NCBI GenBank assembly: GCA_944329205.1
Contig: CALVHY010000064.1
Location: 1 to 45,485, forward strand
Reading direction: 5' to 3'
Length of the DNA stretch: 45,485 nt
Source of the DNA: an uncultured Bacilli bacterium
GTDB taxonomy: Bacteria > Bacillota_I > Bacilli_A > RF39 > UBA660
The notes beneath the pieces are model-generated. The model had not been told where the DNA came from. It did not search any database and saw nothing but the letters and a program-made list of their open reading frames with translations. Shown piece by piece: positions 36,403 to 44,476 of this stretch. The stretch's first letter is position 1, and every line of letters starts with the position of its first letter. The position numbers were made by a program, and so were the translations under genes.

Positions 36403-36995
36403 TAACTATTGCTCACCTTTATCCCTACGAACTATCTTTATATGGTGAAAATGGCAATATTAAAGCTTTAACTTATATGTTGGATAAAGAAAATATAAAA
36501 TATAAAGTTGTGTTAATAGATAAAGAAGATAAGTTAGAATTAAATAAATATGATTTTATTTACTTTGGCAGTGGTCGCCCTAAAATGCTTGAGGATGTCA
36601 AAAAACGCCTGTTACCTTACAAAGAAGATCTTCTAGCTTATATAAATAATGATAAGATCCTCTTAGCTACAGGAAATGCTATAAGTATTTTTAGCTTTCT
36701 AGGTTTATATGACATCAAGTATTATGAAAAAAGAGTAGTACATGATTGTTTAGCCACAACTTCTTTATGTAAAGGCTTAATAAAAGGGTTTCAAAACACC
36801 GAATACTTGATTGATTCTACCCAAAATATTCTGTTTAACATAAATGAAGGAGTAGGTAACCATAATACTTTATTAGAAGGTTTTAATACTAAAAACTTTT
36901 ATGCTACTTCAATTATTGGGCCCCTATTGGCAAGAAATGATAATCTATGTAAATACTTTATCGATTTATTAATTAAAAATAACCCCTTAGATTAA
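36399..36995 (+). CDS. gatD: GatD homologue without glutaminase catalytic residues
   Basis: GatD is the glutaminase half of the MurT/GatD complex and frees ammonia from glutamine. The 198-residue product follows the GatD plan (HLYPYELSLYGENGNI, ending in GPLLARND). In Staphylococcus GatD the nucleophile lies in TICGGYQ (Cys94) and the His in YLHGPIL (His189). Here the corresponding segments read LLATGNAI and TSIIGPLL, giving Thr91 and Ile173. The GGGSDREQ loop is also changed, to FGSGRPKM. The enzyme should not hydrolyse glutamine. It may still be needed structurally, with MurT using free ammonia. The alignment was done by eye, but the flanking segments fit well. Confidence 0.85.
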   Translation: MITIAHLYPYELSLYGENGNIKALTYMLDKENIKYKVVLIDKEDKLELNKYDFIYFGSGRPKMLEDVKKRLLPYKEDLLAYINNDKILLATGNAISIFSFLGLYDIKYYEKRVVHDCLATTSLCKGLIKGFQNTEYLIDSTQNILFNINEGVGNHNTLLEGFNTKNFYATSIIGPLLARNDNLCKYFIDLLIKNNPLD

Positions 36996-37034
36996 GACTA
37001 ACAAAAAATATTGATCGTCTTAGTTTCATCCAAG

Positions 37035-37065
37035 AAAAAAATTAAGTCCAACCAACTTAATTTTT
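37035..37065. terminator. Bidirectional terminator between gatD and the small basic ORF
   Basis: AATTAAGT (37040-37047) and ACTTAATT (37055-37062) form the stem. A runs of A on the left and T on the right give U tails on both strands. Confidence 0.75.
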
Positions 37066-37171
37066 ATTTATTTTTCTTTAAATTTTTATTTATAAGTCTA
37101 ACTTTAACTCCTTTTTTTCTTGCAAAAGTCTTTTTAACACCTTTTGGTAAATTCACTTTATAAGTTTTCAT
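37064..37171 (-). CDS. Small basic protein of 35 residues, unknown
   Basis: ATG at 37171 follows a strong ribosome binding site (GGGAGGTGG) at good spacing. The frame encodes 35 residues beginning MKTYKVNLPKGVKK, then FARKKGVKVRLINK, about one third Lys or Arg and with no Cys or membrane helix. It has its own promoter (37202-37230) and terminator, so it looks like a complete transcription unit, not chance. A nucleic-acid or ribosome-binding role is possible given the charge, but I recognise no family. Confidence 0.65.
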   Translation of the reverse strand: MKTYKVNLPKGVKKTFARKKGVKVRLINKNLKKNK

Positions 37172-37201
37172 ACTCCACCTCCCACTTTAATCACTTAGCT
37201 A

Positions 37202-37230
37202 ATTATATCACTAACCCTAGAAAAAGCCAA
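37202..37230 (-). promoter_or_regulatory. Promoter of the 35-residue ORF
   Basis: On the minus strand TTGGCT (37230-37225), a 17-base spacer and TATAAT (37207-37202). Confidence 0.65.
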
Positions 37231-37245
37231 CCATAAACTCCATTC

Positions 37246-37274
37246 TTGACAATTAAATAGGGTAATTATATAAT
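37246..37274 (+). promoter_or_regulatory. Perfect consensus promoter of the SUF genes
   Basis: TTGACA (37246-37251), a 17-base spacer and TATAAT (37269-37274). Both boxes match consensus, so control probably needs a repressor; a palindrome sits at the predicted start site. Confidence 0.88.
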
Positions 37275-37280
37275 AAGTTT

Positions 37281-37292
37281 GAGCTTAAGCTC
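37281..37292. promoter_or_regulatory. 12-base palindrome at the SUF transcription start
   Basis: GAGCTTAAGCTC is a perfect palindrome that begins about 7 bases after the -10 box, at the expected +1. It may be an operator or the start of a 5' hairpin. No regulator is assigned. Confidence 0.5.
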
Positions 37293-37307
37293 ATGGAAAG
37301 GATTACT

Positions 37308-38015
37308 ATGTTAGAACTTAAAAATATAAATTTTCGGGTTGATAATAAATTAATTTTAAATAATATAAATTTAACTCTCGAAGATGATAAATTTTATTGT
37401 ATCACTGGCCCCAACGGCAGTGGCAAATCCACTTTAGCAAGAGTAATTATGGGTCTTACCAAACCGGATTCTGGAAGTATTATTTATAATGGTCAAGACA
37501 TCACCAATTTAAGTATCGAAAAAAGAGCTAAACTAGGAATTGGTTTTGCCCTTCAAACTCCCGTTACTTTTAAAGGCCTAAGCGTCTATGATATTCTAAA
37601 AATAGCTATAGGTCATGATCTTACCAAAAAAGAAGCCTGTGCGATTTTATCGAAGGTCGGTTTATGTGCCAAAGAATATATTGATCGGGAATTAAATAAT
37701 ACTTTATCAGGTGGTGAATTAAAGCGAATTGAAATAGCTACTGTCATAGCTAGATCTCCAAGCCTTTCCCTTTTTGATGAACCCGAAGCTGGCATTGATT
37801 TATGGAGTTTTAAATATTTAACAGGTATTTTTAAAGAGATTAGCACCAAGAAAAAAGGTACAACGGTTGTTATATCTCATCAAGAAAGACTTTTAAATCT
37901 CGCGGATATCATTATTTTATTAGAAGATGGCAAGGTTAAAGAAGTGGGCAATAAAGATACTATGCTAAATGATATTTTTAAACCCGACTGTATGAAAGGT
38001 GATCACGATGAATAA
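37308..38015 (+). CDS. sufC: Fe-S cluster assembly ATPase SufC
   Basis: SufC is the soluble ABC ATPase that drives Fe-S scaffold changes. The 235-residue product has Walker A GPNGSGKST, ABC signature LSGGELKR, Walker B LSLFDEPEAGID and the H-loop ISHQ. ATG 37308 follows GGAAAGG; ATG 37293 is just upstream of that site and less likely. It overlaps the SufB-like gene by 8 bases. No sufS, sufU or second scaffold gene is present, which fits a minimal two-component SUF. Confidence 0.95.
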   Translation: MLELKNINFRVDNKLILNNINLTLEDDKFYCITGPNGSGKSTLARVIMGLTKPDSGSIIYNGQDITNLSIEKRAKLGIGFALQTPVTFKGLSVYDILKIAIGHDLTKKEACAILSKVGLCAKEYIDRELNNTLSGGELKRIEIATVIARSPSLSLFDEPEAGIDLWSFKYLTGIFKEISTKKKGTTVVISHQERLLNLADIIILLEDGKVKEVGNKDTMLNDIFKPDCMKGDHDE

Positions 38016-38925
38016 TACTGATAAATCTTTATTAAAAGAAATTAGTGAAACATTAAATGAAAAAGCTGAAGTTTACAATATTCGCAAAAATGGTCAAAGT
38101 ATTGAGCGCAAAGTAAATGATTATATTAATATTGTCACCAAAGAAAATATTAGTGGTATTGATATTTATGTGAAGGAAAATACGCTTTTTGGCATTGTCC
38201 ACATTCCGGTTATCATTACCGAAAGTGGCTTAACAGATGTTGTATACAATGATTTTTATATAGGTAAAAATGCCAATGTTATCATTTTTGCTGGCTGCGG
38301 CATCCACAATGATGAACACAAAGATTCCGAACATGATGGTATTCACCGTTTTTATCTCGATGAAGGTGCTAAAGTAAAATACGTGGAAAAGCACTATGGT
38401 GAAGGAAAGGGCAGGGGTAAAAAAACTCTTAATCCAACCACAGAAATATACATGAAAGAAAATTCTTCCCTGACTATGGATAGTACTCAAATAAAAGGCG
38501 TCGATGATACAATTCGTCTTACCAAAGCAAGTCTAGCTAGTAATGCCACTCTTGAGATATCCGAAAAAATTCTTACCACCCAAAAACAAACCGCAAAAAC
38601 CGCGTTTATTGTCGATTTAAACGGTGAAAACGCTAGTGTCCATGTAACCAGTCGCAGTGTAGCCGAAGGCTCATCTTATCAAGAGTTTGTCTCCAATGTT
38701 ACGGGCAACACTAAATGCTATGCCCATATCGAATGTGATGCTATTATCAAAGATAATGGTAATATCAAAGCTATTCCTGAAATTTACGCTAAAAATATTG
38801 ATGCTAATTTAATTCATGAAGCTGCTATTGGTAAAATTGCTGGAGATCAACTAAAAAAATTAATGACCTTAGGCTTAAATGAAAGTGAAGCTGAAGAAGT
38901 TATTATCAAAGGATTTCTAAAATAA
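38008..38925 (+). CDS. Short SufB/SufD-family scaffold of a minimal SUF (SMS-like) system
   Basis: The 305-residue product is much shorter than SufB (about 470). It keeps the beta-helix core and C-terminal region: FAGCGIHNDEHKDSEHDG in the middle, then ECDAIIKDNGNIKAIPEIYA, HEAAIGKIAGDQL and GLNESEAEEVIIKGFL, as in SufB C-termini. A lone SufC plus one short SufB-like protein matches the ancestral minimal SUF organisation (SmsCB) described for anaerobes and archaea. AAAGGTGA precedes ATG 38008 inside sufC. It probably forms the cluster scaffold with SufC; a nearby cysteine desulfurase is not seen. Confidence 0.88.
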   Translation: MNNTDKSLLKEISETLNEKAEVYNIRKNGQSIERKVNDYINIVTKENISGIDIYVKENTLFGIVHIPVIITESGLTDVVYNDFYIGKNANVIIFAGCGIHNDEHKDSEHDGIHRFYLDEGAKVKYVEKHYGEGKGRGKKTLNPTTEIYMKENSSLTMDSTQIKGVDDTIRLTKASLASNATLEISEKILTTQKQTAKTAFIVDLNGENASVHVTSRSVAEGSSYQEFVSNVTGNTKCYAHIECDAIIKDNGNIKAIPEIYAKNIDANLIHEAAIGKIAGDQLKKLMTLGLNESEAEEVIIKGFLK

Positions 38926-38929
38926 AAGG

Positions 38930-38957
38930 AGTAACTAGGCCAAATCTAGTTACTTTT
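38930..38957 (+). terminator. Terminator of the SUF genes
   Basis: AGTAACTAG (38930-38938) and CTAGTTACT (38946-38954) form a 9-bp stem followed by a short T run. It overlaps the stop codon of uvrB on the other strand. Confidence 0.75.
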
Positions 38958-40892
38958 CATTTCCAACAATATATCTCTAAGTTCCATAGCTCTCTCAAAA
39001 TCCAAATTACGAGCTGCTTCTCTCATTTCATCTTCTAACGTTGCCAAAATATTTTCTTTTTCTTTCTTACTCATCTTTTTCTTCTTCGTTTTATCCTCAA
39101 TTTCATTTGAAACAACTTCTTTAATTTCTTTTGAAATAGTTTTAGGAACAATATGATGTTCTTTATTATATGCCTCTTGTATTTCCCGGCGCCGTGCCGT
39201 TTCCTTAATCGCTGCCTCCATAGCCTCACTCATCGTATCGGCATACATTATAACGTGGCCATTTTCATTTCTCGCACATCTCCCAATCGTTTGAATAAGA
39301 CTTCGTTCACTACGCAAAAATCCTTGTTTATCAGCATCTAAAATACATATTAAACTAACCTCCGGAATATCAAGCCCTTCTCGAAGCAAATTAATACCAA
39401 CGATACAATCATATACCCCAAGTCTTAACTCCCGAATAATTTTAAGTCGTTCCAAAGTTTTAATTTCACTATGTAAATAAGCTACTTTAATACCCATCTC
39501 TTTTAAATAATTGGTTAATTCTTCACTCATACGAATAGTTAAAGTTGTAATTAAAACGCGCTCCTTTTTTTCTTTTCGCTTTCTAATTTGGTCGATGATA
39601 TCATCAATTTGCCCTTCGGTTGACTTAACTATAATTGTTGGATCAAGTAAACCTGTAGGCCGAATAATTTGTTCGACGTATTCCCCATGGGTATGTTCTA
39701 GTTCATAATCTCCCGGTGTTGCTGAAACATATATAGCTTGATTAATTTTACTTTCAAATTCTTGAAAATTTAAAGGTCTATTATCAAGAGCGCTAGGAAG
39801 ACGAAACCCATAATCAACAAGTGTTTGCTTCCGCATTCTATCCCCATTATACATTCCTCGAACCTGTGGTAACGTCACATGGGACTCATCAACAATAAGT
39901 AAAAAATCTTTAGGGAAAAAATCAATTAAACAAGTAGGCGTCTCGCCCGGACCTCGTAAAGCAAGATGTCTTGAATAATTTTCCACCCCATTACAAAAGC
40001 CAGTTTCCCTAAGCATTTCAATATCATAATTAGTTCTTTCTCTAAGCCTTTGTTCTTCTAATAATTTACCTTCACTTTTAAGTACAGCCAGTCTTTCATC
40101 TAATTCGGCCTGAATCCTTTTAATAGCTTCCTCTAGTTTTTCCGGACTAGTTACGAAATGGGAAGCCGGGGAAATGGTAATTGTTTTTTTATTATTAACC
40201 ACAACACCCGTTACCGGATCAAAAGTGCTAATTCGCTCAATTTCATTTCCAAAAAGTTCAATTCGTATCCCATGGGCATGTTCATTAGCTGGAATCACAT
40301 CGATAATATCACCCCGACATCTAAAAGTACCCCGGTGAAAATCAATATCATTTCTCTCATAAGTCATATCAACTAGCTTGTTAATAATATCATTTCTCTT
40401 AATATTTTGACCAACATTTAAAACCAACATTGATTTTTCATATTCTTCTTTTTCGCCAATACCATATATACAAGACACACTAGCCACCACAATAACATCA
40501 CGGTAATTAATAAGAGCACTAGTAGCACTATGTCTTAGTTCATCTATTTCATCGTTAATAGAAGCATCTTTTTCAATATAAGTATCACTAGAAGGAACAT
40601 AAGCTTCCGGTTGATAATAATCATAATAAGAAACGAAATACTCCACATGATTATTAGGAAACAATTCTTTTAATTCTGCGTATAATTGACCGGCCAGTGT
40701 TTTATTATGAGCTAAAACTAGTGTTGGTTTATTAATCTCTTTAATAACATTAGCCACCGTAAATGTTTTACCCGTACCTGTAGCTCCGAGCAAAACCTGT
40801 TCCCTCTTACCATCTTTAATTCCTTTTACTAGTTTTTCTATCGCTTGTGGTTGATCCCCACTAGGCTTATATTTTGAAACTAATTGAAACAT
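38946..40892 (-). CDS. uvrB: Excinuclease ABC subunit UvrB
   Basis: UvrB is the damage-verifying helicase-like subunit of nucleotide excision repair. The 648-residue product is complete: Walker [13 protein letters not shown] near residue 40, the beta-hairpin [13 protein letters not shown], helicase motifs ([42 protein letters not shown]) and a C-terminal UVR domain that binds UvrC. GGGAGG precedes the ATG. uvrA is not in the window. Confidence 0.97.
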   Translation of the reverse strand: MFQLVSKYKPSGDQPQAIEKLVKGIKDGKREQVLLGATGTGKTFTVANVIKEINKPTLVLAHNKTLAGQLYAELKELFPNNHVEYFVSYYDYYQPEAYVPSSDTYIEKDASINDEIDELRHSATSALINYRDVIVVASVSCIYGIGEKEEYEKSMLVLNVGQNIKRNDIINKLVDMTYERNDIDFHRGTFRCRGDIIDVIPANEHAHGIRIELFGNEIERISTFDPVTGVVVNNKKTITISPASHFVTSPEKLEEAIKRIQAELDERLAVLKSEGKLLEEQRLRERTNYDIEMLRETGFCNGVENYSRHLALRGPGETPTCLIDFFPKDFLLIVDESHVTLPQVRGMYNGDRMRKQTLVDYGFRLPSALDNRPLNFQEFESKINQAIYVSATPGDYELEHTHGEYVEQIIRPTGLLDPTIIVKSTEGQIDDIIDQIRKRKEKKERVLITTLTIRMSEELTNYLKEMGIKVAYLHSEIKTLERLKIIRELRLGVYDCIVGINLLREGLDIPEVSLICILDADKQGFLRSERSLIQTIGRCARNENGHVIMYADTMSEAMEAAIKETARRREIQEAYNKEHHIVPKTISKEIKEVVSNEIEDKTKKKKMSKKEKENILATLEDEMREAARNLDFERAMELRDILLEMKSN

Positions 40893-40949
40893 TTATTGCC
40901 TCCCTTCTTCTTAATGCTATTTAAACAACCCTTTTAATTAAGCCTCTAT

Positions 40950-40978
40950 ATTCTATCATTTATTATATTAAAAAACAA
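40950..40978 (-). promoter_or_regulatory. uvrB promoter
   Basis: On the minus strand TTGTTT (40978-40973), a 17-base spacer and TAGAAT (40955-40950). Its -35 box overlaps the U tail of the upstream gene's terminator. Confidence 0.65.
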
Positions 40979-40997
40979 GATAAATAAACTATCTTGT
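40971..40997 (-). terminator. Terminator of the gene at 40989-41564
   Basis: On the minus strand ACAAGATA and TATCTTGT form a stem with a 7-base loop, followed by a T run. It includes the gene's stop region. Confidence 0.7.
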
Positions 40998-41564
40998 CTG
41001 CTGTCTAAAACTATTTTGCCCAACTTCGTTATTTAAGACTAACTCTAAGGCATTTTCGACGATTCTTCCATCTAGTGTTACTCTTCCTGTTTCATATCGC
41101 CATTCATTTAACAAGTGAAAAAATAACTTTAAATATGGATACTTCAAAGCAAAGTCTTGCGCGTTTAATATGCCAAAATAATTAGAATAAGTTAAGCAAT
41201 TACCATTTAAAAAATCAAGCATTTCTTGTTTAGTCGCAAATTCAAACAAATTAGCAGCGTCTTTTTTCTCTAAAACGGCTATATAGATATAAACTTTCTT
41301 ATTAAAATGTTTTAAAACAGCTTGGCTTTTTTTCATACCAGGAAGTTTTCTTTTAACAACCTCGGTATGTTCTGGAATAACACAAGTAATTTTTTGACAA
41401 ACACAATCTATCCCTTCCATTTTATTTATCAAAAAAGAAATAGCCTCACCCAAATTTTCATTAAAATTAAACTGATTATAGTAGTTATACTGTTTGCGTA
41501 ATAATTCAAACTGTTGCTGTAATCGCTTTTTCTCATCCATCAGTTGCCTGTATTTATTATCCAT
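40989..41564 (-). CDS. Unknown protein with N-terminal coiled coil
   Basis: I do not recognise this 191-residue protein. The first 30 residues (DEKKRLQQQFELLRKQYNYY) are a likely coiled coil. Three Cys lie near residues 55-63 (GIDCVCQKITCV). The middle has VYIYIAVLEKKDAANLFEF and the end is rich in Leu, Asn and Glu. There is no signal peptide or membrane helix, so it is cytoplasmic. GGGAGG lies 8 bases before ATG 41564. It has its own terminator, so it is not co-transcribed with uvrB. A host-conserved domain of unknown function is likely. Confidence 0.8.
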   Translation of the reverse strand: MDNKYRQLMDEKKRLQQQFELLRKQYNYYNQFNFNENLGEAISFLINKMEGIDCVCQKITCVIPEHTEVVKRKLPGMKKSQAVLKHFNKKVYIYIAVLEKKDAANLFEFATKQEMLDFLNGNCLTYSNYFGILNAQDFALKYPYLKLFFHLLNEWRYETGRVTLDGRIVENALELVLNNEVGQNSFRQQTR

Positions 41565-41640
41565 CAACCATACCTCCCTAAAACATTATATCATATAAAT
41601 CATATATTTAATAAAATATTACAAAATAATATAAAAAAAG

Positions 41641-42069
41641 TTATTTTTTAAAAACAAATAACTTACTTATAACATAATTGCCCACAATTACCATTATTTG
41701 GGCCACAATACTCCATATTACTACCCAAATATTACTATCAAGCCCAAGTAAAGTAACAAAAAACCACATAACGACCATTTCTAAAACCAGAGTTGCCACT
41801 CTTCCCGCCAAAAAACCACTAATTTCTTTTAAGTATTTTTTAGACTTAGAATGAAAGACAAAAATACGATTAGCAAAATAAGCAAAAATAACGGCAACAA
41901 TCCACGATATAATAACCGCAGCTTGTAACTCCATGGCCACTGCAGCATCTAAAATGGTAAATAAAAGCCCATATTTAACTGCCAAGCTAATTAATGTCGT
42001 AAGTCCTCCCACAATTAAGTAATTAATAATTTCTTCATACTTATGATAAAAATCCCAAATTTTTTTCAC
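41641..42069 (-). CDS. GtrA-family membrane protein
   Basis: GtrA-like proteins are small four-helix membrane proteins thought to flip lipid-linked sugars or aid wall glycosylation. The 142-residue product begins YLIVGGLTTLISLAVKYG and has four hydrophobic segments, with FAYFANRIFVFHSKSK between helices 2 and 3, the family hallmark. It starts with GTG after AGGTGA. It is divergent from the LtaS-like gene, which may share its envelope role. Confidence 0.9.
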   Translation of the reverse strand: MKKIWDFYHKYEEIINYLIVGGLTTLISLAVKYGLLFTILDAAVAMELQAAVIISWIVAVIFAYFANRIFVFHSKSKKYLKEISGFLAGRVATLVLEMVVMWFFVTLLGLDSNIWVVIWSIVAQIMVIVGNYVISKLFVFKK

Positions 42070-42166
42070 CTAAATCACCTACCATAATTATACATAATTT
42101 GACTCTAAATTTAAAGTTATTCTTTCAAAAAAATTATTATTTGATATAATATTCATGGGTGTATTT

Positions 42167-44098
42167 ATGAAAAAAAAGCTAAACAACATATTTTATTTAA
42201 GTTTTCTAATAATCTATTTAGAGTTATTAACCAAAATATTTTTATTTAAAAGTTTAAATGGTCTTTTTTTAACCATAATTTTTAGTATACCTTTTATTAT
42301 TATTCTTTATTTAATAACTAACATATTCCAAAGAAAAGGCAATCTTATCACCACCTATTTTATTTGTCTTATCACTTGTTTTTATTACTGCTTTCAACTA
42401 ATATTTTCTAAACTATTTAGTGTAGTCTTTTCTTTTAACACTCTTAACTTAGCTAGCAACGCCCTAGATTTTAGCAATATTTTATTTGATATTATTATTA
42501 AAAACCTCGGTTTTATAATCCTTTATTTTATTCCTCTAATTGTTTTAATCATCACTCAAAAATACTTTGATTATAGAAGATTTAATTTAAAAAAGTTTAT
42601 AATCTCTCTATTTTCTCTAGTAATTATATGGATTATATCTTTATTATGTCTAAACATTAACAAAAATACTACTTACTCGGCTTACAATTTATATTACAAT
42701 ATTAATAATGAAGCTAAAACCGTTGAAACATTTGGGTTATTTACTTATACAAGACTTGATCTTAAAAGATTATTATTTGGTTTTGAAGCAAAGTTAAACG
42801 ACGATGAAAAGATCAATCAGCCAAGTACTCCTGAAGAAACGGAAGAAGAACTTCCAACTTATAATGAAATAGCCATTGATTTTGATGCCCTAATTGCTAG
42901 TGAATCAAACGAAACCATCAAAAGCATGCTTGAATATTTTAAAAATAGTGAAGCGACAAATAAAAATGAATATACTGGTATTTTTGAAGGTAAGAATTTA
43001 ATTTTTATTCTTGCCGAAGGATTTAACATGATCGCTGTTGATTCCGACCTAACACCAACCCTATATAAATTAAGTCATGAAGGTTTTGTTTTTAATAATT
43101 TTTACTCACCCGTATTCTTAAGTACAACTGGTGGTGAGTTTCAAGCGACAACCGGTCTTATTCCCACCCAATCGATTCTATCAGATTGGAAAAAATACCA
43201 ACCAACGATATCTTATGCTCTAGGCCATGCTTTTAGTAAACTTGGTTATACCGCAAATAGCTATCACAACTGGACATATACATACTATAGTAGACAAAAA
43301 ACCATGGCAACCCTAGGATTTACATCTTACATGGGTTGTGGTAATGGTCTCGAAGATTTAATGAATTGTAGTTGGCTTCCCAGTGATATAGATATGATTA
43401 ATGAAACCCTACCTTTATACCAAGATAACGAGCCCTTTGTAACTTACTATGTTACTGTATCCGGTCATGCTCCCTATGCTTATAATTCAACTGGCAATTC
43501 CATTGCTTTAAAAAATATTGACTATGTCAAAGACTTACCATACAAAAATAATGTCAAAGCCTATTTAGCAACGCAAATAGAATTAGATAAAGCTTTAGAA
43601 TCCTTAATCACTGGCTTAGAAAAAGAGGGTATTTTAGATGATACTGTAATAGCTTTAGTAGGAGATCACTATCCCTATACTTTAACGATTGATGAAGTAA
43701 ATGAACTTAGTGATTACAAACGTGATGAAGTAATTGAGGTAAATCGTAGTAATTTTATTCTTTGGAACAATACGCTTGAAACAGTTGAAGTAGACAAAGT
43801 TGGTAGCCAAATTGATGTCTTACCAACTCTGCTAAATTTATTTGGCGTAGAATATGATTCAAGATTAATTGTTGGTAAAGACATATTAAGTGATGCACCC
43901 GGTTTAGCCATATTCTCCAATCACAGTTGGGTAAGCGATTATGGAACTTATAACAGTGGTAATTTTACTTTAAAAGAAGGTATAACCTTAGAAGATGAGG
44001 AAGAATATATAACTAGCATCAATAGTATAGTAGCTAATCGTTTTACTTTAAGTGCTAATATCATAAAATATAATATGTATGAATATTTACTAAAATAA
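42167..44098 (+). CDS. LtaS-like phosphoglycerol transferase (sulfatase fold)
   Basis: These enzymes add glycerol phosphate from phosphatidylglycerol to lipoteichoic acid or glycans outside the membrane. The 643-residue product has about five N-terminal membrane helices (1 to about 170), a linker, and an outside sulfatase-fold domain. Metal and catalytic residues are visible: Glu284 in FILAEGFN, Thr320 in STTGGEFQ as nucleophile, and Asp500-His501 in VGDHYPY. The TATAAT at 42145-42150 is so close to ATG 42155 that ATG 42167 is the better start. The substrate could be LTA or the polymer of this locus. Confidence 0.88.
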   Translation: MKKKLNNIFYLSFLIIYLELLTKIFLFKSLNGLFLTIIFSIPFIIILYLITNIFQRKGNLITTYFICLITCFYYCFQLIFSKLFSVVFSFNTLNLASNALDFSNILFDIIIKNLGFIILYFIPLIVLIITQKYFDYRRFNLKKFIISLFSLVIIWIISLLCLNINKNTTYSAYNLYYNINNEAKTVETFGLFTYTRLDLKRLLFGFEAKLNDDEKINQPSTPEETEEELPTYNEIAIDFDALIASESNETIKSMLEYFKNSEATNKNEYTGIFEGKNLIFILAEGFNMIAVDSDLTPTLYKLSHEGFVFNNFYSPVFLSTTGGEFQATTGLIPTQSILSDWKKYQPTISYALGHAFSKLGYTANSYHNWTYTYYSRQKTMATLGFTSYMGCGNGLEDLMNCSWLPSDIDMINETLPLYQDNEPFVTYYVTVSGHAPYAYNSTGNSIALKNIDYVKDLPYKNNVKAYLATQIELDKALESLITGLEKEGILDDTVIALVGDHYPYTLTIDEVNELSDYKRDEVIEVNRSNFILWNNTLETVEVDKVGSQIDVLPTLLNLFGVEYDSRLIVGKDILSDAPGLAIFSNHSWVSDYGTYNSGNFTLKEGITLEDEEEYITSINSIVANRFTLSANIIKYNMYEYLLK

Positions 44099-44145
44099 AT
44101 GGTAAAAAGAGGGTAAATAAAAGCCAAATAAAAAAGTAAAATAAA

Positions 44146-44183
44146 AATATGTACAACAGGTATTACTTATGTACATATTTTTT
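44146..44183 (+). terminator. Terminator of the LtaS-like gene
   Basis: AATATGTACA (44146-44155) and TGTACATATT (44170-44179) form a perfect 10-bp stem that runs into T at 44177-44183. Confidence 0.82.
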
Positions 44184-44238
44184 CTTCGATCTCAATCTAA
44201 TATTATAAGTATTAACGATTTCGAAAAGTAATATCTAA

Positions 44239-44262
44239 AAAGAGGCTATAGCTTCTTTTTTT
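44239..44262 (+). terminator. Second terminator downstream of the LtaS-like gene
   Basis: AAGAGGC and GCTTCTT form a stem with one G-T pair around TATA, followed by a T run to 44262. The bases between the two terminators hold no frame I can support. Confidence 0.6.
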
Positions 44263-44346
44263 GTCAAATAATTAGAAGTTTTGACAAGTTTTGCTAGAAA
44301 GCATGAATTTTCTTAAAATATATGTTAAGATAAGCCTGGTGATAAT

Positions 44347-44448
44347 ATGAAAGAGGAAATTCTTATTGGTGATGTAATTAAAAGCGTTGATGAAATACTC
44401 CTTAATTTAGAAGTATACTACACTCTAAAAAACATTAATCGTCCCTAA
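44347..44448 (+). CDS. Possible 33-residue acidic small protein
   Basis: GGTGATAAT precedes ATG 44347, the same ribosome binding site used before murT. The frame begins MKEEILIGDVIKSVDEILLN, continues LEVYYTLKNINRP and ends with TAA at 44446-44448. A strong hairpin follows at once. An amphipathic helix is likely. It converges on the double-XRE gene. No family is recognised. Confidence 0.5.
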   Translation: MKEEILIGDVIKSVDEILLNLEVYYTLKNINRP

Positions 44449-44476
44449 GACATTAGCAAACTCGCTAATGTCTTAT
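44447..44476. terminator. Hairpin terminator between the 33-residue ORF and the XRE gene
   Basis: AAGACATTAGC (44447-44457) and GCTAATGTCTT (44464-44474) form a perfect 11-bp stem with a 6-base loop, with T-rich DNA after it on the plus strand. It overlaps the stops of both genes. Confidence 0.75.

Noticed and set aside
43714-43920. Minus-strand frames inside large genes (for example 43714-43920, 39153-39341, 23627-23887)
   Set aside because: They lie opposite strongly conserved coding sequence and have no start signals.
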